Shown one piece after another: positions 7,716-15,292 of a DNA stretch of 42,370 nt (position 1 is its first letter; every line of letters begins with the position of its first letter). The position numbers were made by a program, and so were the translations under genes. The stretch spans positions 1 through 42,370 of the forward strand of contig JBBDSM010000066.1 of the NCBI GenBank assembly GCA_040904945.1, read 5' to 3'. The notes beneath the pieces are model-generated. The model had not been told where the DNA came from. It saw only the letters and a program-made list of their open reading frames with translations, and searched no databases. The DNA comes from JAWLHJ01 sp040904945. GTDB lineage: Bacteria > Gemmatimonadota > Gemmatimonadetes > Longimicrobiales > Gaopeijiaceae.

Positions 7716-9790
7716 GCTTGCGCTCGACGTTCGCATGGATCGCCGTGGCCGGCGTGACCTTGGGATGCTCTTCCCCGTCGCTCTGTGAGGACGGTGCCGG
7801 GTGCCGAACCATCTCGGAGCTGCGCGACGGCGCGGCGCTCGAGGGCGAATACACCATCGTCGATCGAGACGGAAATCCGTTGGCCAGCGTCGGTGGAGAG
7901 CGGCGGCTGTGGATCTTTCTCGACGCCCTCCCACCCACGATTCCCGCCGCCTGGGTCGCCGTGGAGGATCGCAGGTTCCGTGAGCACGGAGGCGTGGACT
8001 TCCGGGGCGTAGCACGTGCAACCGTGGTGAATCTGAAGGAGGGCGCGGTGGTGGAGGGCGCCAGTACGATCCCCATGCAGCTCGTGCGGATCCTGTGGCC
8101 GGAGGCCATGGCCGGGCGCGGGCCGTGGGGCCGGAAGACGTTGGAGGCTCGCACCGCACCCCGCCTGGTCTCCGAGCTGGGGCGCGATCGAGTGCTCGAG
8201 CTCTACCTCAACGCCATCTACATGGGCGACGGTCAGTACGGAATCGGAGCGGCCGCCAGCCACTACTTCGGTGTGAAGCCGAGCGATCTCACATTGTCTC
8301 AGCTCGCGACCCTGGTTGGCATGACCAAGACTCCCGAGTCGTTCCATCCGCGCGACCACCCCGACCGGGCGAAGGCCCGGCGCGATGTCGTGCTCGGCAT
8401 CCTCTTACAAGAGGGGGTAGCCGACTCGGTCGCTGTTGCCGGAGCCCTGTCTTCGACGGTCCGGCTAACGGACGACAACCCCTTGTCACGGGAGCGGAGC
8501 TACGTCACGAGCGCCGTCCTGAGCGAGCTCAGGCGGGCCGCCCCCGAGCTGGTCGACCGAGGAGGCATCACTCTCCATACTACGATCGATCCGCGTGTCC
8601 AGAACCAGACGGTCGCGCTCGTTGGCGAGCATCTCGAGCGCATCAGCGCCGGAGAATACGGCCGGTTCCTGGGCGGAGACGAGCCCGTGCAGGCCGCCGC
8701 GATCGTCATGGAATCGGCGACGGGAGCCATCCTGGCCGTGGTGGGCGGTCGGGATTTCGCGACGACGCCGTTCAACCGGGCTCTCCAATCACGCCGTCCG
8801 GTCGGCTCTCTTGCCAAGCCGCTGATCTTGGCCGCCGCTCTGCAACAGGGCCTTCCTGTCATCCGACCGCTCTCGACCGCGCAGCTGGTCGTCGATACAC
8901 GAGACGGCCTCTGGCGTCCGCGCGACCACGTGTCTGCCCCTTACGTCCTTCCCCACGACATGGTCGTGCACTCCTCGAATCGAGCCGCGGTACGTCTCGG
9001 CCAGGAAGTCGGTGTCCGGGCGTTCGCGTCTTTCGTACGGACACTCGGCGTGGAGGTAGACATTCCTCCGTTCCCTTCCTCGTTCCTGGGTGCGTTCGAC
9101 GCCTCACTCGCCGAGATGACCGGCGCCTTCGCGGCGTTCGAGAACGGAGGAAACGCCGTGAAGCCGTACTTCATTCAGCGCATCACCGACGCGGCGGGTC
9201 GCTCCGTCTGGAGCAGGCCTGGTGCGGCCATGGCACGACGGGTCATAGCCATGGGCAACACGGACCTCGTCCTGGACGCAATGCGCGGCGTCGTGGACGA
9301 AGGCACGGGCACGTCGGTGCGCCGCTACCTCCAGGGTGCTGCGGCGGGAAAGACCGGCACCACCGCGGACGGAGCGGATGCGTGGTTCGTCGGTGTCCGT
9401 CCCGGGCTGGCGGCGGGGGTCTGGATCGGGCTCGACCGCCCCGCTCCGATCATCGAGGACGGCGGAGGAGGGCGGCTGGCCGCGCCCCTCTGGGGGCTAT
9501 GGATGGCGGCGCTCGCTCCTCTGGGGTACGGGGAGGGCGAGTGGAGCGTCCCGGACCGACTCCGTCGTGTTTCACTCGGGGAGCGGCCGGAGGGCGACTC
9601 CATCCGGTATTGCTGGGGCGGGGACGGACCCGCGCGTTTGGTGCCGGAGTGGGCGCTCCGTGACATGCGCGTGTGTGAGCCGGAACCCGTCCCGCAGCGC
9701 ACGGAGGATGCCTGGGACGATCTCGGAGCGGACCGTCCGTTCCCGCGCCCGGGCTCGGACACCATCACATCCGGCGGCATCGTGCAATGA
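7712..9790 (+). CDS. pbpC: class A penicillin-binding protein (PBP1C-like)
   Basis: A 692-residue bifunctional peptidoglycan synthase: a GT51 glycosyltransferase that polymerises lipid II plus a DD-transpeptidase. A long upstream in-frame extension exists, but I chose the GTG at 7712. It overlaps the transpeptidase stop (GTGA) and opens a hydrophobic leader ending in LGC19, possibly a lipoprotein signal instead of the usual anchor helix. The GT51 domain shows catalytic Glu85 in VEDRRFREHGGVD, then EGASTIPMQL and ELYLNAIYMGDGQYGI. The transpeptidase has SLAK (nucleophile Ser366), SSN (421-423) and KTGTT (547-551). A C-terminal PBP1C tail may begin after 620; a YCWGGDGPARLV segment is visible. 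All catalytic motifs are intact, unlike its operon neighbours. The gene symbol reflects the closest architecture, not an orthology test. Confidence 0.88.
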   Translation: MSLRSTFAWIAVAGVTLGCSSPSLCEDGAGCRTISELRDGAALEGEYTIVDRDGNPLASVGGERRLWIFLDALPPTIPAAWVAVEDRRFREHGGVDFRGVARATVVNLKEGAVVEGASTIPMQLVRILWPEAMAGRGPWGRKTLEARTAPRLVSELGRDRVLELYLNAIYMGDGQYGIGAAASHYFGVKPSDLTLSQLATLVGMTKTPESFHPRDHPDRAKARRDVVLGILLQEGVADSVAVAGALSSTVRLTDDNPLSRERSYVTSAVLSELRRAAPELVDRGGITLHTTIDPRVQNQTVALVGEHLERISAGEYGRFLGGDEPVQAAAIVMESATGAILAVVGGRDFATTPFNRALQSRRPVGSLAKPLILAAALQQGLPVIRPLSTAQLVVDTRDGLWRPRDHVSAPYVLPHDMVVHSSNRAAVRLGQEVGVRAFASFVRTLGVEVDIPPFPSSFLGAFDASLAEMTGAFAAFENGGNAVKPYFIQRITDAAGRSVWSRPGAAMARRVIAMGNTDLVLDAMRGVVDEGTGTSVRRYLQGAAAGKTGTTADGADAWFVGVRPGLAAGVWIGLDRPAPIIEDGGGGRLAAPLWGLWMAALAPLGYGEGEWSVPDRLRRVSLGERPEGDSIRYCWGGDGPARLVPEWALRDMRVCEPEPVPQRTEDAWDDLGADRPFPRPGSDTITSGGIVQ

Positions 9791-10203
9791 ACAGTCAACC
9801 GACCCGGGTCTTTTTCGTGGAGGACCACCCAAAGGTGCTGGAGATCGTCCGCGACTTCATCGCGGCGATCCCGGATCTGCAGTTGTGCGGAGTGTCGTCG
9901 AGCGCGGAAGAGGCGCTCGAGACTCTGCCCACGGCTACCCCCGACCTGGTGCTCGTGGACACGGCCTTGGGACGCATGAACGGCATCGACTTCGTGGCCG
10001 AGGCGCAGCAGCGTTGGCCCGGCCTTGCTTGCCTCATGCTGTCGGGGTACGGCGACGAGCACTACGTCGCCAGAGCCCTCAACGTGGGCGCCCGCGGGTA
10101 CGTCCTGAAGGGCGATCCATCGGAGCTTCCCAGGGCCATTCGCTCGGTGCTCGGGGGCGGACTGTACCTCAGCCCGAACCTGCGCGTCCCCGGTCGGGTG
10201 TAG
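9787..10203 (+). CDS. response regulator receiver domain only, probably truncated
   Basis: The 138 residues form one receiver domain: acidic pair ED at 12-13, phosphoacceptor Asp in LVLVDTALGRMNG (about 58), and Lys in GYVLKGDP (about 110). The ATG overlaps the PBP stop (ATGA), so translation is probably coupled. After GGGLYLSPNLRV the protein stops at a point where NarL/FixJ-type regulators continue through a linker into a LuxR-type HTH domain. It could be a natural single-domain regulator, but the YLSP linker signature and damaged neighbours favour loss of an output domain. A TAG at 10201 ends it and a CheB-like start follows four bases later. Which kinase phosphorylates it is unknown. Confidence 0.8.
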   Translation: MNSQPTRVFFVEDHPKVLEIVRDFIAAIPDLQLCGVSSSAEEALETLPTATPDLVLVDTALGRMNGIDFVAEAQQRWPGLACLMLSGYGDEHYVARALNVGARGYVLKGDPSELPRAIRSVLGGGLYLSPNLRVPGRV

Positions 10204-10207
10204 GGCT

Positions 10208-10582
10208 ATGCGCACCACGCGGGACACCGTGGTCATCGGAGGCTCGGCGGGAGCCGTCGACGCGCTCCGCGGGCTTCTCAGCCGGCTCCCGGAAGATTTT
10301 CCCGCGGCCGTCCTGGTCGTCGTCCATCGGGCACCCGTCGAGGGTACGAGCACCATGTGGGGGCTCTCCCGCGCCGGCCCGCTACCTGTCCGGGAGGCCG
10401 TCGACGGCGAACCCCTTCAACCGGGCGTGGTGTTCCTCGCACCGGCTGATCGGCACCTGCGGCGCCTCCTCCCCCCGTCGTTCCCCCGACGCGATCGAGC
10501 GATCCTTGTGGGTCGCGGTCCGATCGTTCGAGGAACGGGCGCGCACCCTGGAATCAGCGCTTCCCCCGGATCGCGGATATGA
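10208..10582 (+). pseudogene. CheB-type methylesterase with a large internal deletion
   Basis: Residues 1-80 match the start of the CheB catalytic domain, which removes methyl groups from chemoreceptor glutamates: VVIGGSAGAVDALRGLL with the catalytic-Ser SAG motif, LVVVHRAP, and PGVVFLAPADRHL. The following 200 or so residues of the family are absent. From about 10488, in a different frame, the sequence reads DAIERSLWVAVRSFEERARTLESAL, which resembles the C-terminal helix of stand-alone CheB proteins. The gene has thus lost its middle, including the catalytic His and Asp, and changed frame at the junction. It ends against the convergent Rho_N gene. No other chemotaxis genes are in the window, so a stress-type regulatory CheB is more likely than a motility one. 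Confidence 0.75.
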
Positions 10583-10853
10583 GCTCGTCCTTGTTCATCT
10601 TGCTCCGGCCTTCCACGTCCAGGTCGGCCGCCATGTTGTAGAGTTCGTCCTTCGTACGGTCCTCGAGGGGCTTGCCGGGCTTCCCGGTGCCCTGCGTGGT
10701 CTTGTTCGGCGTACGCCCCTCCTGACGTCGGTCCTTGTTCACCGTGCGTGCCGCGATCTCCTCGGCCCGATCGGTGGAGGCGCCGCGGTCCTTCGCGCTC
10801 TCCTTGATGTGCTCGTACTTCCGCTCGTCCTTGTCGCTCCAACCCTTGGGCAT
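10554..10853 (-). CDS. Rho_N-domain (SAP-like) small basic protein
   Basis: This is a 99-residue highly charged protein. The N-terminal segment (MPKGWSDKDERKYEHIKESA, with AEEIAARTVNKDRR after it) resembles the lysine/arginine-rich helical region of many short proteins annotated as Rho-termination-factor N-terminal domain-containing or plasmid-stabilisation proteins. The C-terminal 38 residues (RTKDELYNMAADLDVEGRSKMNKDELISAIRG) form a Rho_N-like helix-extended loop-helix, a fold that binds nucleic acids. The acronym-style annotation of plasmid stabilisation is historical and gives no function. The gene starts at ATG 10853 with GGAGGAGGA just upstream. It converges with the CheB remnant and overlaps its end. 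Confidence 0.8.
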   Translation of the reverse strand: MPKGWSDKDERKYEHIKESAKDRGASTDRAEEIAARTVNKDRRQEGRTPNKTTQGTGKPGKPLEDRTKDELYNMAADLDVEGRSKMNKDELISAIRGKR

Positions 10854-10952
10854 GGTTCGTCCTCCTCCTTGCTGGCCACGGGGCCTCCTCTCGGTCCGGG
10901 GGAGGCTAATCAGACTCGCAAGTCATGTGCCGGCGGGGGGCGTCCCCGCCGC

Positions 10953-11999
10953 CTACTGCTCGAAGTGACGGAGCACCCGCAGCAAAACCTGTTCGTCTGC
11001 GTCGAGCCACTTCCGGCGAACGGGTCGGAATCCTTCCACGGCCTCGCCGAACGTCCCAGCCTCGAACGCCTCGATCACGACGGGATGTGTGTAGTAGGCG
11101 CGGCATACGGTGCGCGTGTTGCCCAGGGCTTCGGCCGCGGTTTCGACCGCTTCCCGGACGATCTCCGCTCGGGCCTCGTCATCCCAGCGCTCCGAGCCCT
11201 CCGCCCCACTCCTACGGAACAGCTCGCCGGCCACCAGGGCTGAAGCCTTCCAGGTACGGAAGTCCTTGGCCGTGAAGTCTTCGCCCGTGATGTCGTTCAG
11301 GAACTCGTTCACCCGGCCCGCGTCGAGATCCTTCCATCGCCCGTCGCCGTTCTCGTAGCGAAAGATCCTGTAGCCCCGACCCTCGACCTTTTCCCGGAGG
11401 ATGCGCACGAGACCCGGGTCGTCGATGGTGTAGCTGCGCTCCTCGCCACCCTTGGCGGGAAACACGAGGTGCGCGCGGCGCCCATCGAGGGTGACGTGCT
11501 TCCGCCGGAGCGTCGAGAGGCCGAATGACTGATTGCTCCGCACGTACTCCTCGTTCCCGATGCGGGCGTAGGTGTGGTCGAGCAATGCGACGAGGGCGGC
11601 GCACGCCTTCCTGAGCGTTGGCTCATCGTCCTTCAGAGCGTCCTGCACGGCGCTGCGGATGGTCGGGAGTGCCCGGCCGAACGCGGGCATGCGGGCGAAC
11701 TTCGCCAGGTTGCTGACTTCACCCCACCGCTCGTGGTATACGTACTGCTTTCGCTCGCGGTCGTCCCGCCCGGTCGCCTGGAGGTGGCCGTCCGCGGTCC
11801 GGCAGATCCAGACCTCCTCCCAGGCCGGTGGGATCGCAAGCGCAGCGATACGCTCGAGATGCGCCTTCTTCCGCACCGGCCTTCCGTCGGGGTACCGGTA
11901 CTCGAATCCCTCGGAATTCCGCTCCCGTCCGATCCCCGCCTCGGTGTCGAGCACATGCCTGAGACCCGCCAGCTCCGCCAGCTCGGAAGGCTCGCTCAC
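10953..11999 (-). CDS. DNA topoisomerase IB (poxvirus-like)
   Basis: A 348-residue type IB topoisomerase, which relaxes supercoils through a 3'-phosphotyrosyl intermediate without ATP. The N-terminal domain has GFEYRYPDGRPVRKKAHLERI and LAIPPAWEEVWIC. The catalytic domain has ARIGNEEYVRSNQSFGLSTL, LRRKHVTLDG, ITGEDFTAKDFRTWKAS, and the nucleophile Tyr within TVCRAYYTHPVVI. Length is normal for bacterial members. I use the GTG at 11999, which overlaps the TGA of the DUF4235 gene (GTGA). The longer upstream extension reads through that gene in another frame and lacks family similarity. Bacterial TopIB is an accessory enzyme in many soil and marine bacteria. Here it is the last gene of a three-gene coupled operon. 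Confidence 0.92.
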   Translation of the reverse strand: MSEPSELAELAGLRHVLDTEAGIGRERNSEGFEYRYPDGRPVRKKAHLERIAALAIPPAWEEVWICRTADGHLQATGRDDRERKQYVYHERWGEVSNLAKFARMPAFGRALPTIRSAVQDALKDDEPTLRKACAALVALLDHTYARIGNEEYVRSNQSFGLSTLRRKHVTLDGRRAHLVFPAKGGEERSYTIDDPGLVRILREKVEGRGYRIFRYENGDGRWKDLDAGRVNEFLNDITGEDFTAKDFRTWKASALVAGELFRRSGAEGSERWDDEARAEIVREAVETAAEALGNTRTVCRAYYTHPVVIEAFEAGTFGEAVEGFRPVRRKWLDADEQVLLRVLRHFEQ

Positions 12000-12232
12000 G
12001 CCTCCCGGACCCCGGAGGCCAGCCGACGGGCCACCCCCGCGCTCGCGCCCGTCAACGCTCCCCAGATGAGCGCAGCACGCCACGAGACCCGGCGATCAGC
12101 TGGATTGTCGGGCGGATCTTCCCCAGTACTCATCACCCAACCCTTGCGGAGGGTCCACCGGGTGGCCGCTGCCAAGCCGACCGCCATGGCGGCGCTGAGT
12201 ATCTGGAGCTTTCTGGAGTCATCCAGCTTCAT
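11996..12232 (-). CDS. DUF4235-family small membrane protein
   Basis: The 78 residues fit the DUF4235 pattern: a first helix (LQILSAAMAVGLAAATRWTL), the short loop with GEDPPDNPADRRVSWR, and a second helix (AALIWGALTGASAGVARRLA). Function is unknown, and members are short two-helix membrane proteins found mostly in Actinobacteria and other high-GC lineages. The ATG at 12232 overlaps the stop of the preceding small gene (ATGA), and its own TGA overlaps the topoisomerase GTG. All three genes are therefore probably translated from one message. The link between a DUF4235 protein and topoisomerase IB is unexplained. Confidence 0.8.
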   Translation of the reverse strand: MKLDDSRKLQILSAAMAVGLAAATRWTLRKGWVMSTGEDPPDNPADRRVSWRAALIWGALTGASAGVARRLASGVREA

Positions 12233-12393
12233 CCGGTCCTCGTCGCTTCGCCGCGACGGGTCGTGCGCTTGATCGCCATTCCGACCAGAAGAAAAATTCC
12301 GCCCCATTTCAACGCTTTCAGCGGATGCAGGACTGCGAAGGTCTTGGCGGGCGCTTTGTAGTAGGCGAATGCCTTGGCGAGGCCTTTGAACAT
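12229..12393 (-). CDS. 54-residue single-helix peptide, first gene of the topoisomerase operon
   Basis: ATG 12393 with GGAG six bases upstream encodes MFKGLAKAFAYYKAPAKTFA then a hydrophobic helix (LKWGGIFLLVGMAIKR) and a basic tail. A longer reading to 12486 exists, but its first 31 residues are compositionally noise and run to the gap edge. The N-terminal half is amphipathic and lysine-rich. I do not recognise the family. The four-base overlap with the DUF4235 start supports it as a real gene. It may be a membrane-associated companion of the next small protein. Confidence 0.7.
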   Translation of the reverse strand: MFKGLAKAFAYYKAPAKTFAVLHPLKALKWGGIFLLVGMAIKRTTRRGEATRTG

Positions 12394-12487
12394 GTCGGTC
12401 TCCGGTTGAGTGAACCGCGACGACGAGCGCGCCGGCAACCGCCGGGTCGCGCCTTGCGGCTTCGGGCGGGGGGTTCTGGAGGTCACT

Positions 12488-12587
12488 NNNNNNNNNNNNN
12501 NNNNNNNNNNNNNNNNNNNNNNNNNNNNNNNNNNNNNNNNNNNNNNNNNNNNNNNNNNNNNNNNNNNNNNNNNNNNNNNNNNNNNNN
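12488..12587. other. assembly gap (100 N) with a 9-bp shared flank
   Basis: The sequence before the Ns ends in GAGGTCACT (12479-12487) and the sequence after begins with GAGGTCACT (12588-12596). The true join may simply be one copy of this 9-mer with no missing DNA. Confidence 0.95.
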
Positions 12588-12596
12588 GAGGTCACT

Positions 12597-14624
12597 TCAA
12601 ATTAAAGAAGCAACCCCCGTGCCGGACGCGGGGGCCTCATCGCACCGAACCAGACCAGCCACCAGGATTGGCTCTCCGGCCCGCAGTATGGCCCGAGACG
12701 GGGAAGAAGTTATCAGACGTCCTGGCACCTCGAACGCCTCGAACCGAGCGCGGGCGGCCAGGGTGAGCGGCGCTTCGGAACCGATGGCGCTCTCGAGCCC
12801 CGCGAGGCCCGTCTCGAGCATCTCCCGGGCCTCGACGTCCCGTCCGAGTGCGGCGAGCGCTCCGCCGAGCATGCTCTGGAGGTCGGCGATGGCGGCCGGG
12901 GTGTCGCCCGCCTCGGTCCGGGCCTCCAGGGCCTGGCGCAGCAACGGCTCACCCTCGGCGGCGCGACCCGTGCGCACCAGTAGATCGCCCAGAGCGGCCA
13001 TGGGCGACGTCATCATGGGGTGCCCGTCCGGAAGCGCGCGACGCAGGATGGAAAGCCCCTCGCGATAGTGCGTCTCCGCCCCGTTCAGGTCCCCGAGCTG
13101 CTCGAACAGGTAGCCCAGATTGTAGGCGTACCAACCAGTGTTCTCATGGCCGTCCCCGATCGAGCCGCGCGCGATCTCGAGGGCGCGGCGACGAAGGGGC
13201 AGCGCCTCCTCGAGCCGGCCCTGCTGGATGAGGGTGTAGGAGATATTGTTGACGCCGACGGCAACCTCCGCGTGATCGGGGCCGAGCGCCCGCTCCTGGA
13301 TCGCGAGCGACTCACGAAAGTACTGCTCCGCCCTCGGATAATCGCGCCGCCTCGCGGCGACCATGCCCAACTCGTTCAGGGGCAGACCCACCGCGACGTG
13401 CTCGGGGCCGTAACGTCGGCGGTGGAGCTCGACCGACACGCCCAGCACGGAATCGGCCGCCTCCAGCCTGCCTTGCGCGACATAGAGGCGTCCGAGCGAC
13501 GCGAGCGTGTGGGCGACCCGCGTGTGTTCGGGGTCGATGGCTTCCATCATCCTCAGGACCGCGAGGTACATCGACTCTGCAGGCTCGAAGTGCTCCTGCT
13601 GCTCGAGGGCGATCGCCAGGGACTGAAGGCTGTGCGCCGTCCGTTCATCGTCACCGAAGAGCTCGCTATGGATCTCAAAGGCCTCCTCGAACGCAGTCTC
13701 GGCGGCCGCGTAGCTGCCTTGCGCGAGCAGGCTGTAGCCATAGGTGTTAAGGGCGTTCGCCTCCAGCGCCCTGTCGCCCGCCTGCCGAGCCCAGTCGATG
13801 GCCTCGAGCAGGAGCGAGTCGGCCGGCCCGTGACGACCCGTGCGTTGCAGGACGTCGGCCAACAACATCGTAGTCGAGGCCACATTGGTGTTCGGCTCCG
13901 AATGAAGGCCATCCAACTCGCCGAGCGCCCGGCGGAGCACCGGCTCCGCACGATCGAATCGCCCGAGCCTCGTGTACAACTGTCCGATGACCCCCAGCAT
14001 CTCCGCCTGCAGCTCGGGCTGACCGGCCAGGCGATCCGCGCGCTCCTCACCCCGCTCGAGCAGGTCGAACGCCGAGAGCGCTTGCCCGCGGGTGGCGTCG
14101 GGATCGTTCGCCTCGAACAGGTCGACCAGGAACGAGGACACCTGTTGCGCCTTCACGAACTCCGTCTGGGCCCGGTCCCGCTCCGTCTCGAGTCGGTCGG
14201 CGTATCGGGCGAGCGTCGCCACATATCCGGCCAGCAGAAGGGCGACCACCCCAACCGCCACGACGATCTCCGGTCGCCGAGCCGCGAAGCGCTTGGCCCG
14301 GTAGGCCAGGGTATCGGGTCGGACGTGCACCGGCTCACGGGCAAGGAAACGTTCGATGTCGGCGGCCAGCGCCGCGGCCGAGGCATAGCGTCGCTCGGGC
14401 TCGACACGCAGGGCGGCGAGAACGATCGCGTCGAGGTCGCCGCGTAGGGCCCTTTGCGTTCTGCCCGCAGCGACATCACTCGGCCGGCGCACGCGCCCGG
14501 TCGTGATGGCGGCCTCGAGGTCGGGCCCCCTTCCCTCGAAGGGACGGGAGCCACTCAAGAGCTCGAAGAGGACCGCGCCGAGTTGATAGATATCTGCGGC
14601 GGTGGTGACCCGCTCGCCGCGCAT
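12597..14624 (-). CDS. Ser/Thr kinase with TPR repeats, C-terminal part (frameshifted from its N-lobe)
   Basis: This 675-residue frame starts just after the kinase activation segment. Residues 1-95 are the rest of a PknB-type kinase C-lobe (TTAADIYQLGAVLFELLSG, DLDAIVLAALRVEPERRYASAAALAADIERFL). A single TM helix follows at about 117-137 (IVVAVGVVALLLAGYVATL). The remaining 500 or so residues are tandem tetratricopeptide repeats such as RALEANALNTYGYSLLAQGSYAAAETAFEEAF and later copies. The TPR region should be extracytoplasmic or a protein-binding platform. The C-terminal end reads through a terminator-like hairpin to a TAA at 12597. The upstream N-lobe is in another frame because about 10 bases are missing near 14630. 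Confidence 0.85.
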   Translation of the reverse strand: MRGERVTTAADIYQLGAVLFELLSGSRPFEGRGPDLEAAITTGRVRRPSDVAAGRTQRALRGDLDAIVLAALRVEPERRYASAAALAADIERFLAREPVHVRPDTLAYRAKRFAARRPEIVVAVGVVALLLAGYVATLARYADRLETERDRAQTEFVKAQQVSSFLVDLFEANDPDATRGQALSAFDLLERGEERADRLAGQPELQAEMLGVIGQLYTRLGRFDRAEPVLRRALGELDGLHSEPNTNVASTTMLLADVLQRTGRHGPADSLLLEAIDWARQAGDRALEANALNTYGYSLLAQGSYAAAETAFEEAFEIHSELFGDDERTAHSLQSLAIALEQQEHFEPAESMYLAVLRMMEAIDPEHTRVAHTLASLGRLYVAQGRLEAADSVLGVSVELHRRRYGPEHVAVGLPLNELGMVAARRRDYPRAEQYFRESLAIQERALGPDHAEVAVGVNNISYTLIQQGRLEEALPLRRRALEIARGSIGDGHENTGWYAYNLGYLFEQLGDLNGAETHYREGLSILRRALPDGHPMMTSPMAALGDLLVRTGRAAEGEPLLRQALEARTEAGDTPAAIADLQSMLGGALAALGRDVEAREMLETGLAGLESAIGSEAPLTLAARARFEAFEVPGRLITSSPSRAILRAGEPILVAGLVRCDEAPASGTGVASLI
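12612..12640 (-). terminator. candidate intrinsic terminator at the kinase 3' end
   Basis: On the minus strand the sequence forms CCCCCG-CGTCCGGCA-CGGGGG followed by TTGCTTCTTT. The stem and T-rich tail look like a rho-independent terminator, but it lies inside the last codons of the kinase frame, whose TAA falls in the T-rich tail. The natural stop may have been slightly upstream before a frame change. Confidence 0.5.
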
Positions 14625-15163
14625 CTGCTCGGGGCGGGCGTGAGCGGCCGCATGCCGGTGCGGGTCAGCACATCGCCGCCCGGCGCCCCGGCAGGGTCCA
14701 GCAGCTTCGCGATACCGAAGTCGAGGAGCTTCACCGTACCGCTCTCATCGACGAGGATGTTCGACGGCTTCAGGTCCCGGTGGATGATGAGCCGCTGGTG
14801 CGCGACCTGGACCGCTTCGGCGACCTGACAGAAGAGCCGTAGCCGCTCCCGAACCGAGAGCCCGCGCCGGTTCGCCCACTCCGTGATCGGCTCGCCGCTC
14901 ACCCGTTCCATGACCAGATAAGGGCGTCCGTCCGACGTGGCGCCACCGTCGATCAGGCGCGCGATGTTCGCGTGCTCGAGGCCCGAGAGGATCTGACGCT
15001 CCGCGAGGAAGCGCTCCACGATATCGTCGGTGTCGAGACCGCGACGCAGCAGCTTGATCGCCACGCGCTGCTCGAACGCGCCATCAGCACGCTCTGCATC
15101 GTAGACCGTGGCCATGCCTCCCCGGCCGAGCTCACCGAGAATCCGGTAGCGTCCGACGAGGTC
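14625..15163 (-). CDS. Ser/Thr protein kinase N-terminal part (5' end in gap, frameshifted)
   Basis: From the gap edge the frame reads DLVGRYRILGELGRGGMATV, the glycine loop of a PknB-type kinase. VAIKLLRR (ATP-binding Lys), HRDLKPSNILV (catalytic loop) and KLLDFGIAKLLD (Mg-binding DFG) follow. It should phosphorylate Ser/Thr on unknown targets. After LTRTGMRPLTP the frame leaves the family. Relatives continue with EYASPEQ, but the DNA goes from CTCACGCCC to CCCCGAGCAG about 10 bases too early. This removes the P+1 part of the activation segment and shifts the frame. An internal ATG at 15115 is not the true start; the real one lies in the gap. Proximity to an ECF sigma factor is common for this kinase type, but here the two are divergent. 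Confidence 0.85.
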
Positions 15164-15263
15164 NNNNNNNNNNNNNNNNNNNNNNNNNNNNNNNNNNNNN
15201 NNNNNNNNNNNNNNNNNNNNNNNNNNNNNNNNNNNNNNNNNNNNNNNNNNNNNNNNNNNNNNN
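15164..15263. other. assembly gap (100 N)
   Basis: It lies between the divergent kinase and sigma-factor genes. It hides the kinase start and the shared promoter region, and the relative orientation of the two sides depends on scaffolding being right. Confidence 0.99.
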
Positions 15264-15292
15264 CGCGCACACTCGTCGACGAGAGGGCTTCC

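Noticed and set aside
6417..8159. 580-residue minus-strand frame across the transpeptidase and PBP
   Set aside because: Most of it is antisense noise. Only the short stretch at 7123-7182 is meaningful, because it reads the inverted piece; it is reported as the micro-inversion.
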